Position numbers and translations under genes: made by a program. Below, piece by piece: positions 36,666 to 47,700 of a DNA stretch of 64,000 nt. How positions within the stretch are numbered: the stretch's first letter is position 1; every line of letters starts with the position of its first letter. The notes beneath the pieces are model-generated. The model ran no database searches, was not told the origin of the DNA, and saw only the letters and a program-made list of their open reading frames with translations. This DNA is from an uncultured Flavobacteriales bacterium (GTDB lineage: Bacteria > Bacteroidota > Bacteroidia > Flavobacteriales_D > Sanyastnellaceae): positions 122,401 through 186,400 of the forward strand of contig CALSMK010000006.1 of NCBI GenBank assembly GCA_943787435.1, written 5' to 3'.

Positions 36666-39535
36666 TCGCAAGGGGTTCCGTATTGGGCCAGAAAGAGGAG
36701 GGCGTCACTCACGTTGACAGCGTCATCACCATCAAGGTCTGCCAAACCACAATTCTCAAAGCATCCAAAGTCGGCCAAAATAAGAAGCAAATCAGGCGCA
36801 CCAACGAGTCCATTTTCATCCAAGTCTGCTGGGCATGGTGCATCGATCAAAGTGAACTGCACATACTCCACAAAACTGTAGCGCTTTATGTTTTTTGCCC
36901 GGTCCTGAATGGAAATGGCGGAGATTCCCCATGTTCCCGGAGCTGAACCGGCGGGCAAAAATGCGCTCAACGTCAATGTGCTCCATTCGTTCGCGCCTTC
37001 AGGCGGATACACCGAGTAATAAAAGTTGGCGCCTCCGAGTTCTTCCCAACCCCCAAAGTGAAATTCTTCGCCAATGGGGTTGCGCATGGTGTAAGTGATC
37101 CTTTGAACCCCTGAAGCAAACTCATCAAAAGCACTCGTGTCTTGAACGGCCAAGGTGAATTCGACCAAGGTTTCTCCATTGGGTGCATCGGCGTTGCTCG
37201 GCGTTGCGGTCACCTCAAAGCTGTTCAAGTCCACAACGGGATGAAGCAAATCAGGGTATTCCGTCTCCATCCACACCGAATCTCGGTCTTCAGCGAAAAC
37301 ATGGACGTCATCTGCATTGCTGTAGTTGGGGTCGCCTGTGAAGTACAACAAGCTCGAATTGCCAGCCACATCATCGGCACTCGAGAAATTCACGGTGTAA
37401 TGGCCAGTAGGGAAGTAGTGTGGAACCGGCAGCTGCATCTTGTGGTGCTTCACTTCTTCATATCCATTGCTTTCAAAATCATTGGACTGAATGTCGATGC
37501 TGTACCGTTGACCATAGTCCGGGTCCATGGTGGGGAAAGAAATCCGCGTCAGGCCACGGCTCAGTGGAATTTTGTCCCAGGTGTCAAATTCGACTTCTAT
37601 GCCTTCCACTGAAGATGGGCCGCCGGAACCATCTGCAATCTGAATCTCTGGTACAGCGAGCATGGAGAAGCTGTCGTCCAAGTAAGCCGGAGGGGTGATG
37701 TCTTCAAGGGGGTTGTTCAAGAACAGCCGCAGGCCAATCGTGGCGGGGCTTTCATATCGATCGTTGCCCACCGCATCCCACAAGTGCAAACCATCGAAGT
37801 TCCACCACCCGGCTTTCATGTGCTTGTTCAATGTGATGCTTCCTGTCAAAACAGAGTCGCTGGACCCATTGACAGGCGAAAGCCACAGGTCAAAAAAGGT
37901 GCCCACTGAACTCACAAAGCGAACCTGCCCGCTCGCTGCGCCATCCTCTGCAGGATCATCACTGTGCAAGTGCACGGTCAAGTGGAAAGTCTTGTCTTCA
38001 TTGGGCTCACCTGAGACCTGAACGCTGGTCCCGACAATTTTGCCAGGGTAGGTGTAGTCTGGAAAAAGATTGTACACCTCAAAGGTGAGCTCCTCTGCAA
38101 TCAAGGCAACATAGCGGGCCCCGTGCATGATTCGATCTCGGATGAAATCATACTTGTCAGGTGCATGGGTCAACAGCAACTGAGGATTGGAGATGTAATG
38201 GGCAATGCTCTCGGCCATGTCCTCATTGGGGTTCATGTCGTGGGCATAAGCGCTCACAAATTCCGTGGTGAGGGTGGTGCTCCAACCACTTGGAGCATTG
38301 GGGTCTTCAAACCAACCACCCAGAGAGGCCCAGTCAGCTTTCAAGGTCTCATCCAGTCCATAAGCCCACAAGAAGTGGGCCTTCTCGTGAAGAACAAGGC
38401 GATGGATGTGGTCGATGGAAAACCCACTGAATGCCGTCTCCATCCACTCAATGGTCTCGATTCCGGTCCAAGCAATGGCAGGTGCAGCAGGGTAGTAAGG
38501 GTTGGGCTGCCCATTGATTCGGCGGACCAGCTTTGACAGGCCTTCTTGCTTTCTCATGCCCGAAGGAAACTCTTCAAACATCCCCATGATTTGGAGCTTT
38601 TCCCATGCGGGGAAAGACTGAAAATTGGTTTGGGTCTCGTTCATCAAGTCCTCCAATCCGTCGCTGGGCTCCATGAACTCCACGCCGTAGCGGTCCTCTG
38701 CGATTTGCGACACGATTCCCGATTGGCTCCCTTCTTCGGTGAGGTGAGACAGCGCCACTTTGAACAATCGCCGTGAAAAGAAATGTCCTTGTTCTCCCTC
38801 AAAGTTGACCACCAGTGGCTCGGCATAAACGAACACATCTCGCGACACCGTGACGACCTCCATGCCCATGACGTTCTCGACCATGTAATCCCCATCCAAC
38901 ATGTCTTCGGTGAGCCTCCAAACGGCATGAACAGGTATGCCGTTCTCATCGGCGTTTGCACGGGGATAGGGGAGGTCGCTGATGGCTTGATGCAGCTTGA
39001 ATGCTTCATCGGGGGTCCATGCTTCTTCCAGGTCATCCAATACAAATCCGTATTGCTGATAAAGGGTTTGAGCACTAAACCCCTGAGGGATTTCGTAGGC
39101 CTCTCCAAGCACCTCGATCACAGGGGGAGAGGCCGGGATAAATTCGGTGGCATGGCCAGCAAAACTCCCGTCTTCGTCCCAATTGAATACGTATGTGGTG
39201 CTGTCACCAAGCATCGCAGCCACATCCAAGGTCACCGACACATCAGAACCGATGGTGACCGAACTGGCCGAAGGGGTCATGTACCCCGGCGCATCTATGG
39301 ACAGAAGCCAGTTGCCATGGTCCAAATCAAAACCACAAGTGACAGGGGTGTCCACACCCGCGCCAGTCAACTCCTTGCTCGACGCTTCACCCACGCCGCG
39401 CTCCACAGACACAACAGCTGCAACGCCATCGGCCAACCCTTCCACCGTCACGCTCAATTCAGCGGACTGGGCCAGGCCCGTCATGACGATGAGAGAAGAA
39501 AAAAGAAACAGCGCACACAGTTTAAGTTTCACCAT
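36662..39535 (-). CDS. Secreted putative zinc metallopeptidase (HEKAH) with dockerin-like C-terminus
   Basis: A 957-residue protein with a signal peptide (MVKLKLCALFLFSSLIVMTG) and a carboxypeptidase-regulatory-like first domain. A zincin-like core has HEKAH at 383-387 (HRLVLHEKAHFLWAY), followed 50 residues on by NEDMAESIAHYI (437-448), where E442 could be the third zinc ligand. Several Ig-like modules (about 480-900) follow. It ends in two EF-type dockerin-like repeats bounded by cysteines (PADLDENGLVGAPDLLLILA and ADLDGDDAVNVSDALLFLA, ending YGTPCE). I do not recognise the peptidase family. No T9SS domain is present. A TATCTTGC box lies 4 bp before the ATG. Coupled to the propeller gene downstream. 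Confidence 0.78.
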   Translation of the reverse strand: MVKLKLCALFLFSSLIVMTGLAQSAELSVTVEGLADGVAAVVSVERGVGEASSKELTGAGVDTPVTCGFDLDHGNWLLSIDAPGYMTPSASSVTIGSDVSVTLDVAAMLGDSTTYVFNWDEDGSFAGHATEFIPASPPVIEVLGEAYEIPQGFSAQTLYQQYGFVLDDLEEAWTPDEAFKLHQAISDLPYPRANADENGIPVHAVWRLTEDMLDGDYMVENVMGMEVVTVSRDVFVYAEPLVVNFEGEQGHFFSRRLFKVALSHLTEEGSQSGIVSQIAEDRYGVEFMEPSDGLEDLMNETQTNFQSFPAWEKLQIMGMFEEFPSGMRKQEGLSKLVRRINGQPNPYYPAAPAIAWTGIETIEWMETAFSGFSIDHIHRLVLHEKAHFLWAYGLDETLKADWASLGGWFEDPNAPSGWSTTLTTEFVSAYAHDMNPNEDMAESIAHYISNPQLLLTHAPDKYDFIRDRIMHGARYVALIAEELTFEVYNLFPDYTYPGKIVGTSVQVSGEPNEDKTFHLTVHLHSDDPAEDGAASGQVRFVSSVGTFFDLWLSPVNGSSDSVLTGSITLNKHMKAGWWNFDGLHLWDAVGNDRYESPATIGLRLFLNNPLEDITPPAYLDDSFSMLAVPEIQIADGSGGPSSVEGIEVEFDTWDKIPLSRGLTRISFPTMDPDYGQRYSIDIQSNDFESNGYEEVKHHKMQLPVPHYFPTGHYTVNFSSADDVAGNSSLLYFTGDPNYSNADDVHVFAEDRDSVWMETEYPDLLHPVVDLNSFEVTATPSNADAPNGETLVEFTLAVQDTSAFDEFASGVQRITYTMRNPIGEEFHFGGWEELGGANFYYSVYPPEGANEWSTLTLSAFLPAGSAPGTWGISAISIQDRAKNIKRYSFVEYVQFTLIDAPCPADLDENGLVGAPDLLLILADFGCFENCGLADLDGDDAVNVSDALLFLAQYGTPCE

Positions 39536-39539
39536 GTGA

Positions 39540-39547
39540 GCAAGATA
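39540..39547 (-). promoter_or_regulatory. Candidate -7 element 4 bp before the metallopeptidase start
   Basis: On the reverse strand TATCTTGC is followed by TCAC and the ATG at 39535. It departs from TAnnTTTG in its last two bases but has the same spacing as the other presumed leaderless starts in this window. Confidence 0.35.
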
Positions 39548-39621
39548 GAGGCATCATCCCCCAATTGCCCAAAGCTTGTGCACACTTGGGGCTTCACTTG
39601 TTCATGACAATCGGCTGACAG

Positions 39622-40557
39622 TCATTGCAGTAAAATGGCCTTTCGGGAAGCGATGCCAAAATGTCCATACCCCGTGCTGGTGTTGCTCAAGATGCCTGAA
39701 GGGTTGGCAAAGGGGTTGCCCTGGGCATCCTCGTGGGTTTGAACCGCATTGAAAAAGTCACCCAGAGACGCGTCCATCAAATCCACCACCAGCCTCAACG
39801 CGACGACTTCAGAATACCCATAGTAGGGGTCTTCACCCCAACGTTGACGGCCGAGCTGAACATCATTTAATGACTGTCCATCTACATTTTGGTCGTCCAG
39901 AAGCCAGCAGGAGCAACTCCAGTTGTAGGCCAGCCTTGGGTCTTCAAAATCACCGCCCCATGCCTGGTTCCAAAAGGTGTCCTGCTCCACCACATATCCC
40001 TCTTCCAATCGAACCGCGTAGACATCGCGCTCTCCTTCTCGGTTCAGCAAATCCATGGTCACAATGTCGTTGACATAAAAGCCCCAATCATCCATCATGG
40101 TGTCGGCTCCAATCTCAAAAGTCCAGTCCAATTGTGGTCCAGGGGGCTGAACGGCAGTGGCTGTTAAGTCGTCCCACCCTGGAGCGCTGACTGTCAATTC
40201 CAATGGACCAAGGGGCAAGTCCAAGGGGGCGTCCAACTCCAACACCAACATCTTTTGTTCCTCCACATACTGGACGTCACTGGCGAACCATTCCAAGACG
40301 GTCACATTTCCGCTGCGAATCACTGCGGTAGCCCCTTCTGGCAAAGACACAGTGTCCGTGCTCAAGAGGCTTGCGGTGTTCGAGACCGACAGCACCGCCT
40401 TCATGTCGCCAGAGTTCAAGATGCAACTGGCCGCCAAGGCAGGTTCGTGATCTGGGAACTCAATCTCATTGACCACCCCGTCAGCCCACTTTTCGCAGCC
40501 CGTGAGGAGGAAGAACAGGGTGAGGGCCCAAAAACGGATCAAAATGCGAATTGCCAT
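39622..40557 (-). CDS. DUF4249 family lipoprotein
   Basis: A 311-residue protein with a lipoprotein signal (LFFLLTGCEKW) and the family layout: Ig-like N-terminal half (PLGPLELTVSAPGWDDLTAT) and a C-terminal part ending GYGHFGIASRKAILL. DUF4249 proteins are partners of TonB-dependent receptors in Bacteroidota and probably sit on the outer membrane. It overlaps the upstream TonB receptor gene by 19 bp, consistent with a co-translated pair. The ligand is unknown; iron or a peptide is possible. Confidence 0.85.
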   Translation of the reverse strand: MAIRILIRFWALTLFFLLTGCEKWADGVVNEIEFPDHEPALAASCILNSGDMKAVLSVSNTASLLSTDTVSLPEGATAVIRSGNVTVLEWFASDVQYVEEQKMLVLELDAPLDLPLGPLELTVSAPGWDDLTATAVQPPGPQLDWTFEIGADTMMDDWGFYVNDIVTMDLLNREGERDVYAVRLEEGYVVEQDTFWNQAWGGDFEDPRLAYNWSCSCWLLDDQNVDGQSLNDVQLGRQRWGEDPYYGYSEVVALRLVVDLMDASLGDFFNAVQTHEDAQGNPFANPSGILSNTSTGYGHFGIASRKAILLQ

Positions 40558-42932
40558 GCGACAGAAGGGATAAGAGGAAACAGGCCGTATTCCCGGATGA
40601 TCGGGGTTCCTAGGTCATTGGTGCCTGGAAGCGCAATGAAGGGATTCAAGTTGTTGTAAGCATTGTAGACACTCAAGACAAGGGACCGTTCGCCATGTTT
40701 GACTTCTTTGGTCCGAGTGGCACTGATGTCCATCCTGTGATAGGGGCTCAGCCTGAAAGAATTCCGCTCCGAGGGCACCTCAAAGGTCACAGGACTCAGC
40801 CCTCCACCGCCATTGGGCAAGAGGCTGCCGTATTGAACCTCGTTCAAGGTCAGGGCCCGTCCTGTCCCATAAACCCAAGTCCCACTCACGGTCCATTTTG
40901 AAGAGAGCTCATGAACGAGCACAATCGAGACGTCGTGTCGGCGGTCATACGTGAATGGAAAGCGGTCTCCATTGTTCAATTCATCGAATTGACGGTCTGT
41001 CCAACTCAACGTATAGCCCACCCAGCCCGAGGTGCGACCTTGCTTCTTTTGGACCAAAACTTCCGCACCATAGCTGCGTCCTACCCCTTGGGTCACGGCG
41101 TCTTCCCATGTGGTCTCGCCGGTCTGAAAGGCAGCAGAGCCAAAGCTTGCGCCCTCCTTGTAGCTCAAGAGGCCGTCCATGTCCTTGTAGTAACCTTCTA
41201 AACTGAGTTCGAAATCACCTGCGGATTTAGCTGCACCCAAAGCCACTTGCCAGCTCTGCTGAGGGCGTATGCGAGCGGTGGATGGCAACCACAGGTCTGT
41301 GGGGAGCGTGAGGCCTTCGTTGGTCAACAGATTCACAAACTGGGTCATCTCGGCATAGGAGGCCTTGATGGCCATGCCATTGTTGAGCCGTTTGTTCAGG
41401 GCCAGTCGGGGCTGGAGAGAGGCGTAGCTCACCCCCTCCACAAACAAAGAAGAAGCATGTAGTCCCACATTGGCTTTTAAACCGTCCGCCAATTCAACTT
41501 CATCTTCGGCATAAAGGAAGGCCTCGGTTGAATACAAGTTGGGCGAGCCCAAAATGGTGTCGAAACTGAATTCGTCAGAAGCGGACAGAATCAATTGCGT
41601 GGCCCCAGGATTAAAGCGGTGCTGCGTCACATTTCCTCCAAAACGAATGAAGTGCCTGTTGTTTGGCGCAAAGTCGAAGTCCACACGCCCGCCCAAGTCG
41701 CGGATTCCTGAATTGTACAAAGAAGCGAACCGGTCTTGAGAAGGGGAGGGGCCTGTGTATTCTGTCTGGAAGTCGAAGCCAGTGTTGAAATCGTACCGGC
41801 TCTTCATCAGGGTTACATTGGAAAACAACCGTGGCCCCCACTCGTGGTTCCATCGCAGGGCGAGGACGGAATTCCGCCAATCCAATCCGAGGTCGATCTC
41901 TTCCACCCCGTCTTGAAATTCACTCCTGGTGCGAACCCCGAAATCATCCACCCCTTGGAACGTGCTCAAATACAACCTGTCTCGGTCTCCCAAGCGCCAG
42001 TTGACCTTGGCGTTCAAGTCGTGAAAGAAATACCTCGGATCCACTTGGTCTTCTGGTGGAGAAGAGGCCCGAATGATGGGGTTCACCAGTAAATCCAAAT
42101 AGGTCCGGCGGCCACTGATCATAAAGGAGGCCTTGTCTTTGACCAATGGACCTTCCAAGGTCAACTTCGAGGCCAACATGGACACGGACCCAGCACCGTG
42201 GAGCTCTTTTTTGTGTCCCTCTTTCATGCTCACCTCAAGGATGGAGCTCAAGCGCCCACCAAATCGAGCGGGATATCCGCCTTTGGTAATGGAGATGTTG
42301 CGCACAGCATCGGCATTGAAGACCGAGAAGAAGCCAAACAAATGGCTCACGCTGTACAGCGGAACCCCATCCAACAGAATCAAGTTCTGATCTGGGCTGC
42401 CCCCGCGAACATAAATCCCACTTGACCCCTCACTGCCTGATTGAACACCAGGCAAAAGCTGCAGGGATTTGAGAAGGTCCACTTCACCTGCGATTGCAGG
42501 CAGCCTTTTGATCTGCTCAATGGGCACCTCAATCTTGGACATTTGAACCTGCTCTTCTATGCTCTCCGAGATGCCTGCTTCGATGACAGCCTCCCCCAAT
42601 TCAAAGCCAGCGGTCAAGTCAACATCCAATTTGATGTCCTTGGTCATGTCCACCTGCATCTTAATAGGCGTGTATCCCAGGTAGGAGAAAAGCACCTCTT
42701 GTTCGCCCACCGGAAGGGAGATGGAGTAATGGCCGTACGCATTGGCCGATGTGCCAGATTGCGTTTGGGCATGCCAAATGGTGGCACCCAATAACTGCTC
42801 TCCACTGGAGGCGTCTTGCACGAACCCGCTGAGGGTGTAGGAAGCGCTCTGGCACAAGAGCCCGTCAATGCTTAGCGCGCTGATGAAAGACATCAAGCAG
42901 ACGGCAGAAAAACGAAGTCTCAAAGTGGGCAT
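40539..42932 (-). CDS. TonB-dependent receptor with CarboxypepD-regulatory-like domain
   Basis: A 797-residue outer-membrane receptor. A signal peptide and an N-terminal regulatory-like domain (SGFVQDASSGEQLLGATIWH, about 35-115) precede the plug (LPAIAGEVDLLKSLQLLPGV, SSGIYVRGGSPDQNLILLDG, YPARFGGRLSSILEVSM) and a beta-barrel that ends WQFAF. The RGGSPDQNLILLDG motif separates this clade from SusC. Its partner is the overlapping DUF4249 lipoprotein. No sugar or siderophore genes adjoin, so the ligand cannot be told. Confidence 0.93.
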   Translation of the reverse strand: MPTLRLRFSAVCLMSFISALSIDGLLCQSASYTLSGFVQDASSGEQLLGATIWHAQTQSGTSANAYGHYSISLPVGEQEVLFSYLGYTPIKMQVDMTKDIKLDVDLTAGFELGEAVIEAGISESIEEQVQMSKIEVPIEQIKRLPAIAGEVDLLKSLQLLPGVQSGSEGSSGIYVRGGSPDQNLILLDGVPLYSVSHLFGFFSVFNADAVRNISITKGGYPARFGGRLSSILEVSMKEGHKKELHGAGSVSMLASKLTLEGPLVKDKASFMISGRRTYLDLLVNPIIRASSPPEDQVDPRYFFHDLNAKVNWRLGDRDRLYLSTFQGVDDFGVRTRSEFQDGVEEIDLGLDWRNSVLALRWNHEWGPRLFSNVTLMKSRYDFNTGFDFQTEYTGPSPSQDRFASLYNSGIRDLGGRVDFDFAPNNRHFIRFGGNVTQHRFNPGATQLILSASDEFSFDTILGSPNLYSTEAFLYAEDEVELADGLKANVGLHASSLFVEGVSYASLQPRLALNKRLNNGMAIKASYAEMTQFVNLLTNEGLTLPTDLWLPSTARIRPQQSWQVALGAAKSAGDFELSLEGYYKDMDGLLSYKEGASFGSAAFQTGETTWEDAVTQGVGRSYGAEVLVQKKQGRTSGWVGYTLSWTDRQFDELNNGDRFPFTYDRRHDVSIVLVHELSSKWTVSGTWVYGTGRALTLNEVQYGSLLPNGGGGLSPVTFEVPSERNSFRLSPYHRMDISATRTKEVKHGERSLVLSVYNAYNNLNPFIALPGTNDLGTPIIREYGLFPLIPSVAWQFAF

Positions 42933-43056
42933 ATGCGAAAGACCTATTCGAACGGAATGTAAACTTCGCTCGCGATCAAATGAACGGCGTCTCTTGGCTT
43001 AGGGTTGCTCCTATGTCTGAACAACAAATCAAAAGGCAGCGACATACACAACGTGG

Positions 43057-44133
43057 TCAGTCTTGGCGCCTTCCTTCTTGAGGATCACAGGACTTACCAA
43101 GTTCATCGCGGATCACCATCCTTTGGGCTGCAATCGAAGCCTGGTGAATGGCCTTGTAAACCTCCTCCACAAAGCCGCTATCCAATCCTTGTTCTGAGCC
43201 CTGTCCCACGTTTTGCTTCAAGATGTGCTGCCAACGGGCATTTTGAAGAATGGTCATGCCGTGTTCCTTTTTGAACAACCCAATCTCTTTGGAGATGCCC
43301 ATTCGTCGGACCAAAAGATCCACCAAGCTTTCGTCCACCATGTCGATTTCCGATCGCAAAGCCGAAAGCTCGCCGTGGCCTTCTTTCTTGACAGAGGACC
43401 GGAATTTCAGTTCGGCCATCATCTCGGCATACCGGACAGGGGTGACTTGCTGAGGAGCATCTGTCCACGCCACATCTGGATCGGGGTGCACCTCTATCAT
43501 GAAGCCATCAAAACCCAAGTCCACTGCCATTTGAGCAACGTCAGGAATCATTGACCTCTTTCCAGTGATGTGGCTGGGGTCATTCAGCATGGGGATTTCA
43601 GGGTGTTCGTTCCTGAAGTCAATCGGGATTTGCCATAGCGGGACATTCCTGTACTTCTTTTGACCGTGGACCGTAAAACCACGGTGAACCGCCATCAGGT
43701 CTTGGATTCCTGCATTTGCAAGACGTTCTATCGCGCCGGACCATAGTGCGAGGTCGGGCTGAGTCGGATTCTTGACGGCAATCGGGACATTCACTCCAGT
43801 TAAGGCATCTGCAATCTCTTGAACCTGAAATGGATTGGCCGTTGTCCGCGCACCAATCCAAAGCATGTCAATCCCGGCTTTCAAAGCGGCCTGAACATGC
43901 CGGGCATTGGCCACTTCTGTGCACACTTTGAGTCCATAGGTCTTCTGGACGCTTTGAAGCCATGGCAACCCCGTATTCCCGACACCTTCGAAGGCGCCTG
44001 GCCGCGTCCGAGGTTTCCAAATGCCTGCTCGGAAATAGTCGATTCCTGTCGGGGCCAATCCTTTGGCTGCGGATAAGACCTGCTCGGCAGATTCTGCGCT
44101 GCACGGCCCAGCGATTTGGATGCGTTGGTTCAT
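43057..44133 (-). CDS. Bifunctional DAHP synthase / chorismate mutase
   Basis: A 358-residue enzyme. The N-terminal domain (1-260) is a DAHP synthase of the AroG(II)/KDO8P-like type: RIQIAGPCSAESAEQV, YFRAGIWKPRTRPGAFEGVG, GARTTANPFQVQEIADAL, AVKNPTQPDLALWSGAIERL, PMLNDPSHITGKR and FMIEVHPDPDVAWTDA. The C-terminal AroQ-type chorismate mutase domain (about 270-350) includes LRSEIDMVDESLVDLLVRRM. It joins the first shikimate step to the first committed step to Phe/Tyr; feedback by chorismate or prephenate is likely in such fusions. ATG 44133 (MNQRIQIAGPC) was chosen. Divergent from a small lipoprotein gene. Confidence 0.93.
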   Translation of the reverse strand: MNQRIQIAGPCSAESAEQVLSAAKGLAPTGIDYFRAGIWKPRTRPGAFEGVGNTGLPWLQSVQKTYGLKVCTEVANARHVQAALKAGIDMLWIGARTTANPFQVQEIADALTGVNVPIAVKNPTQPDLALWSGAIERLANAGIQDLMAVHRGFTVHGQKKYRNVPLWQIPIDFRNEHPEIPMLNDPSHITGKRSMIPDVAQMAVDLGFDGFMIEVHPDPDVAWTDAPQQVTPVRYAEMMAELKFRSSVKKEGHGELSALRSEIDMVDESLVDLLVRRMGISKEIGLFKKEHGMTILQNARWQHILKQNVGQGSEQGLDSGFVEEVYKAIHQASIAAQRMVIRDELGKSCDPQEGRRQD

Positions 44134-44206
44134 CTCAATGCGTTCAAGCAAAGTACGGGCTATCCCGGTCTATGTGTTTGCCAAAGGGCTTGAACGTTTT
44201 TCATTG

Positions 44207-44214
44207 TATACTTG
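44207..44214 (+). promoter_or_regulatory. Candidate -7 element of the small lipoprotein gene
   Basis: TATACTTG followed by CGCC matches the consensus with one change and lies 21 bp before the ATG at 44236. Confidence 0.4.
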
Positions 44215-44235
44215 CGCCGCGTAAGAACCGAATCC

Positions 44236-44553
44236 ATGAAAATTAGAAATTTGGCAGTCCTTTTGGCTGCTTTTGCCCTGATGACGGGCTGTGACGACGG
44301 AGTCACCGAAGTATGTGACGACGGAAACAAAGCGGTCATCACCATTTACAACAACTCACTCTGCACACCTGATGTCAGCGTTGGTGGCGACTTGGTTGCG
44401 TCCGACTTGGGTACGTTTGATGAAGTCAGTGTCGAAGTTGACGCAGGTACATATGACGTCACCACCAACTTGAGCTTGTTCACGACCTGCACAGAGCTGG
44501 AGTGGACTGCCGACGTGGCTTGTGGAGACTCCGTCTTGTTCACCTTCGAATAA
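44236..44553 (+). CDS. Small hypothetical lipoprotein
   Basis: A 105-residue protein with a lipobox (MKIRNLAVLLAAFALMTGCD). The mature part has four further cysteines and short beta-strands (KAVITIYNNSLCTPDVSVGG, CTELEWTADVACGDSVLFTF), suggesting a small disulfide-stabilised beta-sandwich. No family recognised. Monocistronic, with its own promoter and terminator. Confidence 0.78.
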   Translation: MKIRNLAVLLAAFALMTGCDDGVTEVCDDGNKAVITIYNNSLCTPDVSVGGDLVASDLGTFDEVSVEVDAGTYDVTTNLSLFTTCTELEWTADVACGDSVLFTFE

Positions 44554-44574
44554 GAGGACTTGCTCTATCAGTGA

Positions 44575-44606
44575 AAAAACCAGCCCAAGTGGCTGGTTTT
44601 TTTTTT
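44575..44606 (+). terminator. Intrinsic terminator after the small lipoprotein gene
   Basis: AAAACCAGCC pairs with GGCTGGTTTT around CAAGT, followed by more Ts (nine or more in all). Confidence 0.88.
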
Positions 44607-44701
44607 GCCTCCCCTTTCTCACCCATCATGAAACAGAGCATTTCATGACCTTAAAGGACAAATGCCCGGTAAGTTGATGATGATCGTGACTATTTTGCCG
44701 C

Positions 44702-47700
44702 ATGCATCAGTATCGAATCGTCTTTTGCCTCGGCCTTTTATCCATCACCCAATTGTCTTGGTCTCAGTGGTCTGACCCCACAGTCGCCATGGATCCGTTT
44801 GAGGTCAGGTTGGAGGCGTCATGGGAAGACCCAACAGATCCAGTCCAAAGCCGAATGAGGGCCGGAGCATTGTGGTCTGATTTTCATTCCCAACACCCAC
44901 GTTGGCAAGTGCAGTTCGATGAAGCCTTGGGCGCAGTGCACCGCGCATACGGACCCGCCATCTCCACAAGTGATCCCACTGAATGGCTCACCGACCTCCT
45001 TTTGGAGAATGAGCCCACTGTGGAATTGTCCACTTGGAGCACAACAACTGTGGGGAAGCACGAAGTTCACAGGGCCCACCAAATGAAGGACGGCAGACCA
45101 CTCTGGGGAACGGAGTTGGTGGTGAAAACGGGAAGTGCAGGTGTGGTCATGTGGGGAGCTCAATGCGCTTCAGCCATGAACAACAACTGGAGCACCGAAG
45201 CCATGAGTGCGGCGGACTTGATGGAAGCTGCGATGGAGGGGCTGCCGCTATCAGAAATGACGTCTGAGGCCCAAGGAGAGTGGTGGATACCTGTGCCTTC
45301 AACGCAAAGCGAAGCCCAGGTCATGCAATGGAAGTCCGCTGTAGAGTTCAGGGTGAAAGGCATCAGCGACATGGGGATCCCTGTGGACTACAGAACTCTC
45401 ATTGATGCATTGACAGGGGAGGTGCTTCTGAGGTCCAATGAGGTCAAACACTCTGAGCACGGACATGGCAAGCCTAAACCGAGCACCAAAACCATGGGGC
45501 CAGCTGCTCTGATGCAAATGATGAGCTGCCAAGTGACCGGGACGGTATTTCTCACTCAACCGTTTGGCACACCCACAGAAGTGGGCCTTGACCACCTCCA
45601 AACCGAGGTCAATGGGAATCCAGCTTACACCACGGGTGGTGGAATGTTGACCCTTGATGAAGATGGACCTGCAGATTTGTCCTTGTCCCTTCAAGGCCTC
45701 TGGAGTACAGTGGAAACCGGAAATGAGACGCCTGGCTTTGAAGCCCTTGTGGAATCAGATACCGTGATCTCTTTTGACGGCGATGCCAGCATTCGGCAAT
45801 TGAGTGCTTACCACAACGTCAATCGCATTCATGACCACATGAATGCATGGCTTCCTGGATTCACGGGCCTGGACTTCTCCTTGCCGACATCGGTCGATGT
45901 GAGCGGCACGTGCAACGCCTTCTACACACCAGGGTCGCCAAGCATCAATTTCTACTCAGAAGGAGATGGGTGCAACGCATTTTCCTTGGTGGCCGACGTG
46001 GTGTTCCATGAATACGGCCATGGCATCAATGACCTGTACTACGAAAGCATTGGTGGATTCTTCGGAAACGGCGCCATGAACGAAGGCTATGCTGACTTCT
46101 GGGCCATCAGCCTGACCGAAAACCCCATCTTGGGTGCGGGATGTTATTCTGACGACCCCACTTTTTTCATTCGCAGGTATGACGAGAACCCCAAAGTTTA
46201 CCCGCAAGATTTGGTGGGAGAGGTTCACGCCGATGGTGAAATCATTTGTGGGGCGTGGTACGACACCCACCTTCTCATGGGAGGAGAATGGGACAACACC
46301 TTGGACTTGTTTGTTTCTGTATTCCCTGGACTGCAAGCGCAAGCCCAAAACGGAAATGAAGGGGAGGCCTTTGTGGAAGTTCTGCTGGATGTTCTTCAAG
46401 CCGATGACGACGATGAAGACCTGTCCAATGGCACCCCAAATGGAGCGGCCATTCTCGAAGGTTTCGCCATGCATGGCATCAGCCTGTTCTCAGGTGTCAA
46501 CATTGACCACACTCCGCTTGAATTTGCTGATGCTGAAGTCGGCATCACCCTCGAAGCGGAGGCAGCAATTCTGTTTCCCTTTTCACAGTACTTCAGCCAT
46601 TGCCTAGCCTTTTACAGAACGGCCCCTTCAGAACCATGGACTTCTTTGACCATGGAGGATGCGGGAAGCGATGTGTTCACAGCGGCCATCCCTTCGCAAC
46701 CTGCAGGAACTGTGGTCGAATACCACTTTGGCATTCTTGATTCTTTCGGCGCCACCAGCTCCATTACTCCGTACAGCTCGAACAATGCTGCTAATCCAAA
46801 TTTGCCATTCAACTTGATTGTGGGACTTGAGCCCGTCCTGATTGACGACCAAGACGACTACTCCGAATTTGGCTTCTGGCAACTTGGATTGTCCCAGGAC
46901 AACGCCACCACCGGACAATGGGAATCCACCATTCCAGTGGGCTCCTTTGGAACTCCCGGAGACGCCTCCAGCATTTGCGCACCCGATGAAGACCACACGC
47001 CCAATGATGGGCTTTTCGCATTTGTCACAGGGGTAAGCCCAGGACAAGATGCGGGAATCGGTTCCAACGATGTGGATGGCGGCTCCACCACGCTGCAGTC
47101 CGAATCCATTGACGTAAGCGAACTCGCCTCTCCCGTGCTCAGTTACTGGCGCTGGTACGTGAACGCACCTGCGTCTGGAGCCAACCCTGGAGCGGACTGG
47201 TGGCAGGTGCACGTTAGTTCAGATGGAGGAGACACTTGGGTAGAAGTGGAAGAAACGCTCACCCAAGACATCAGTTGGAGGCGCCATGCCTTTTCGATTG
47301 AGGAACACGTGCCATTGACCGACGAATTCCAAATCCGATTCGTGGCCTCGGACAGCATTCGACCAGGTCAGGAACTGGATGGTGGCTCTTTGATTGAAGC
47401 CGCCATAGACGACCTGATGATCCATGATCTGGCCACCTCGCAAGTGGGTGAGGCTGGTCTTTCATCCGGCATTGTTGCGTGGCCCATCCCAGCGAGCACC
47501 GCCCTCCACGCTTCAGGCTGGGAAATCAACAGCTCTGTGGAACTTCGCGACGTGCGCGGCCGATTGTTGTCTACTCAAACTGCCAATGCCCAAGGACATG
47601 TTCGATTTTCAATCGAAAATTGGCCTTCTGGTACTGTGACCATGACGGGAAGCCTAAGAGAAGGTGACCGGATTGTGAAGAAAGCTCTTATTCTGCATGA

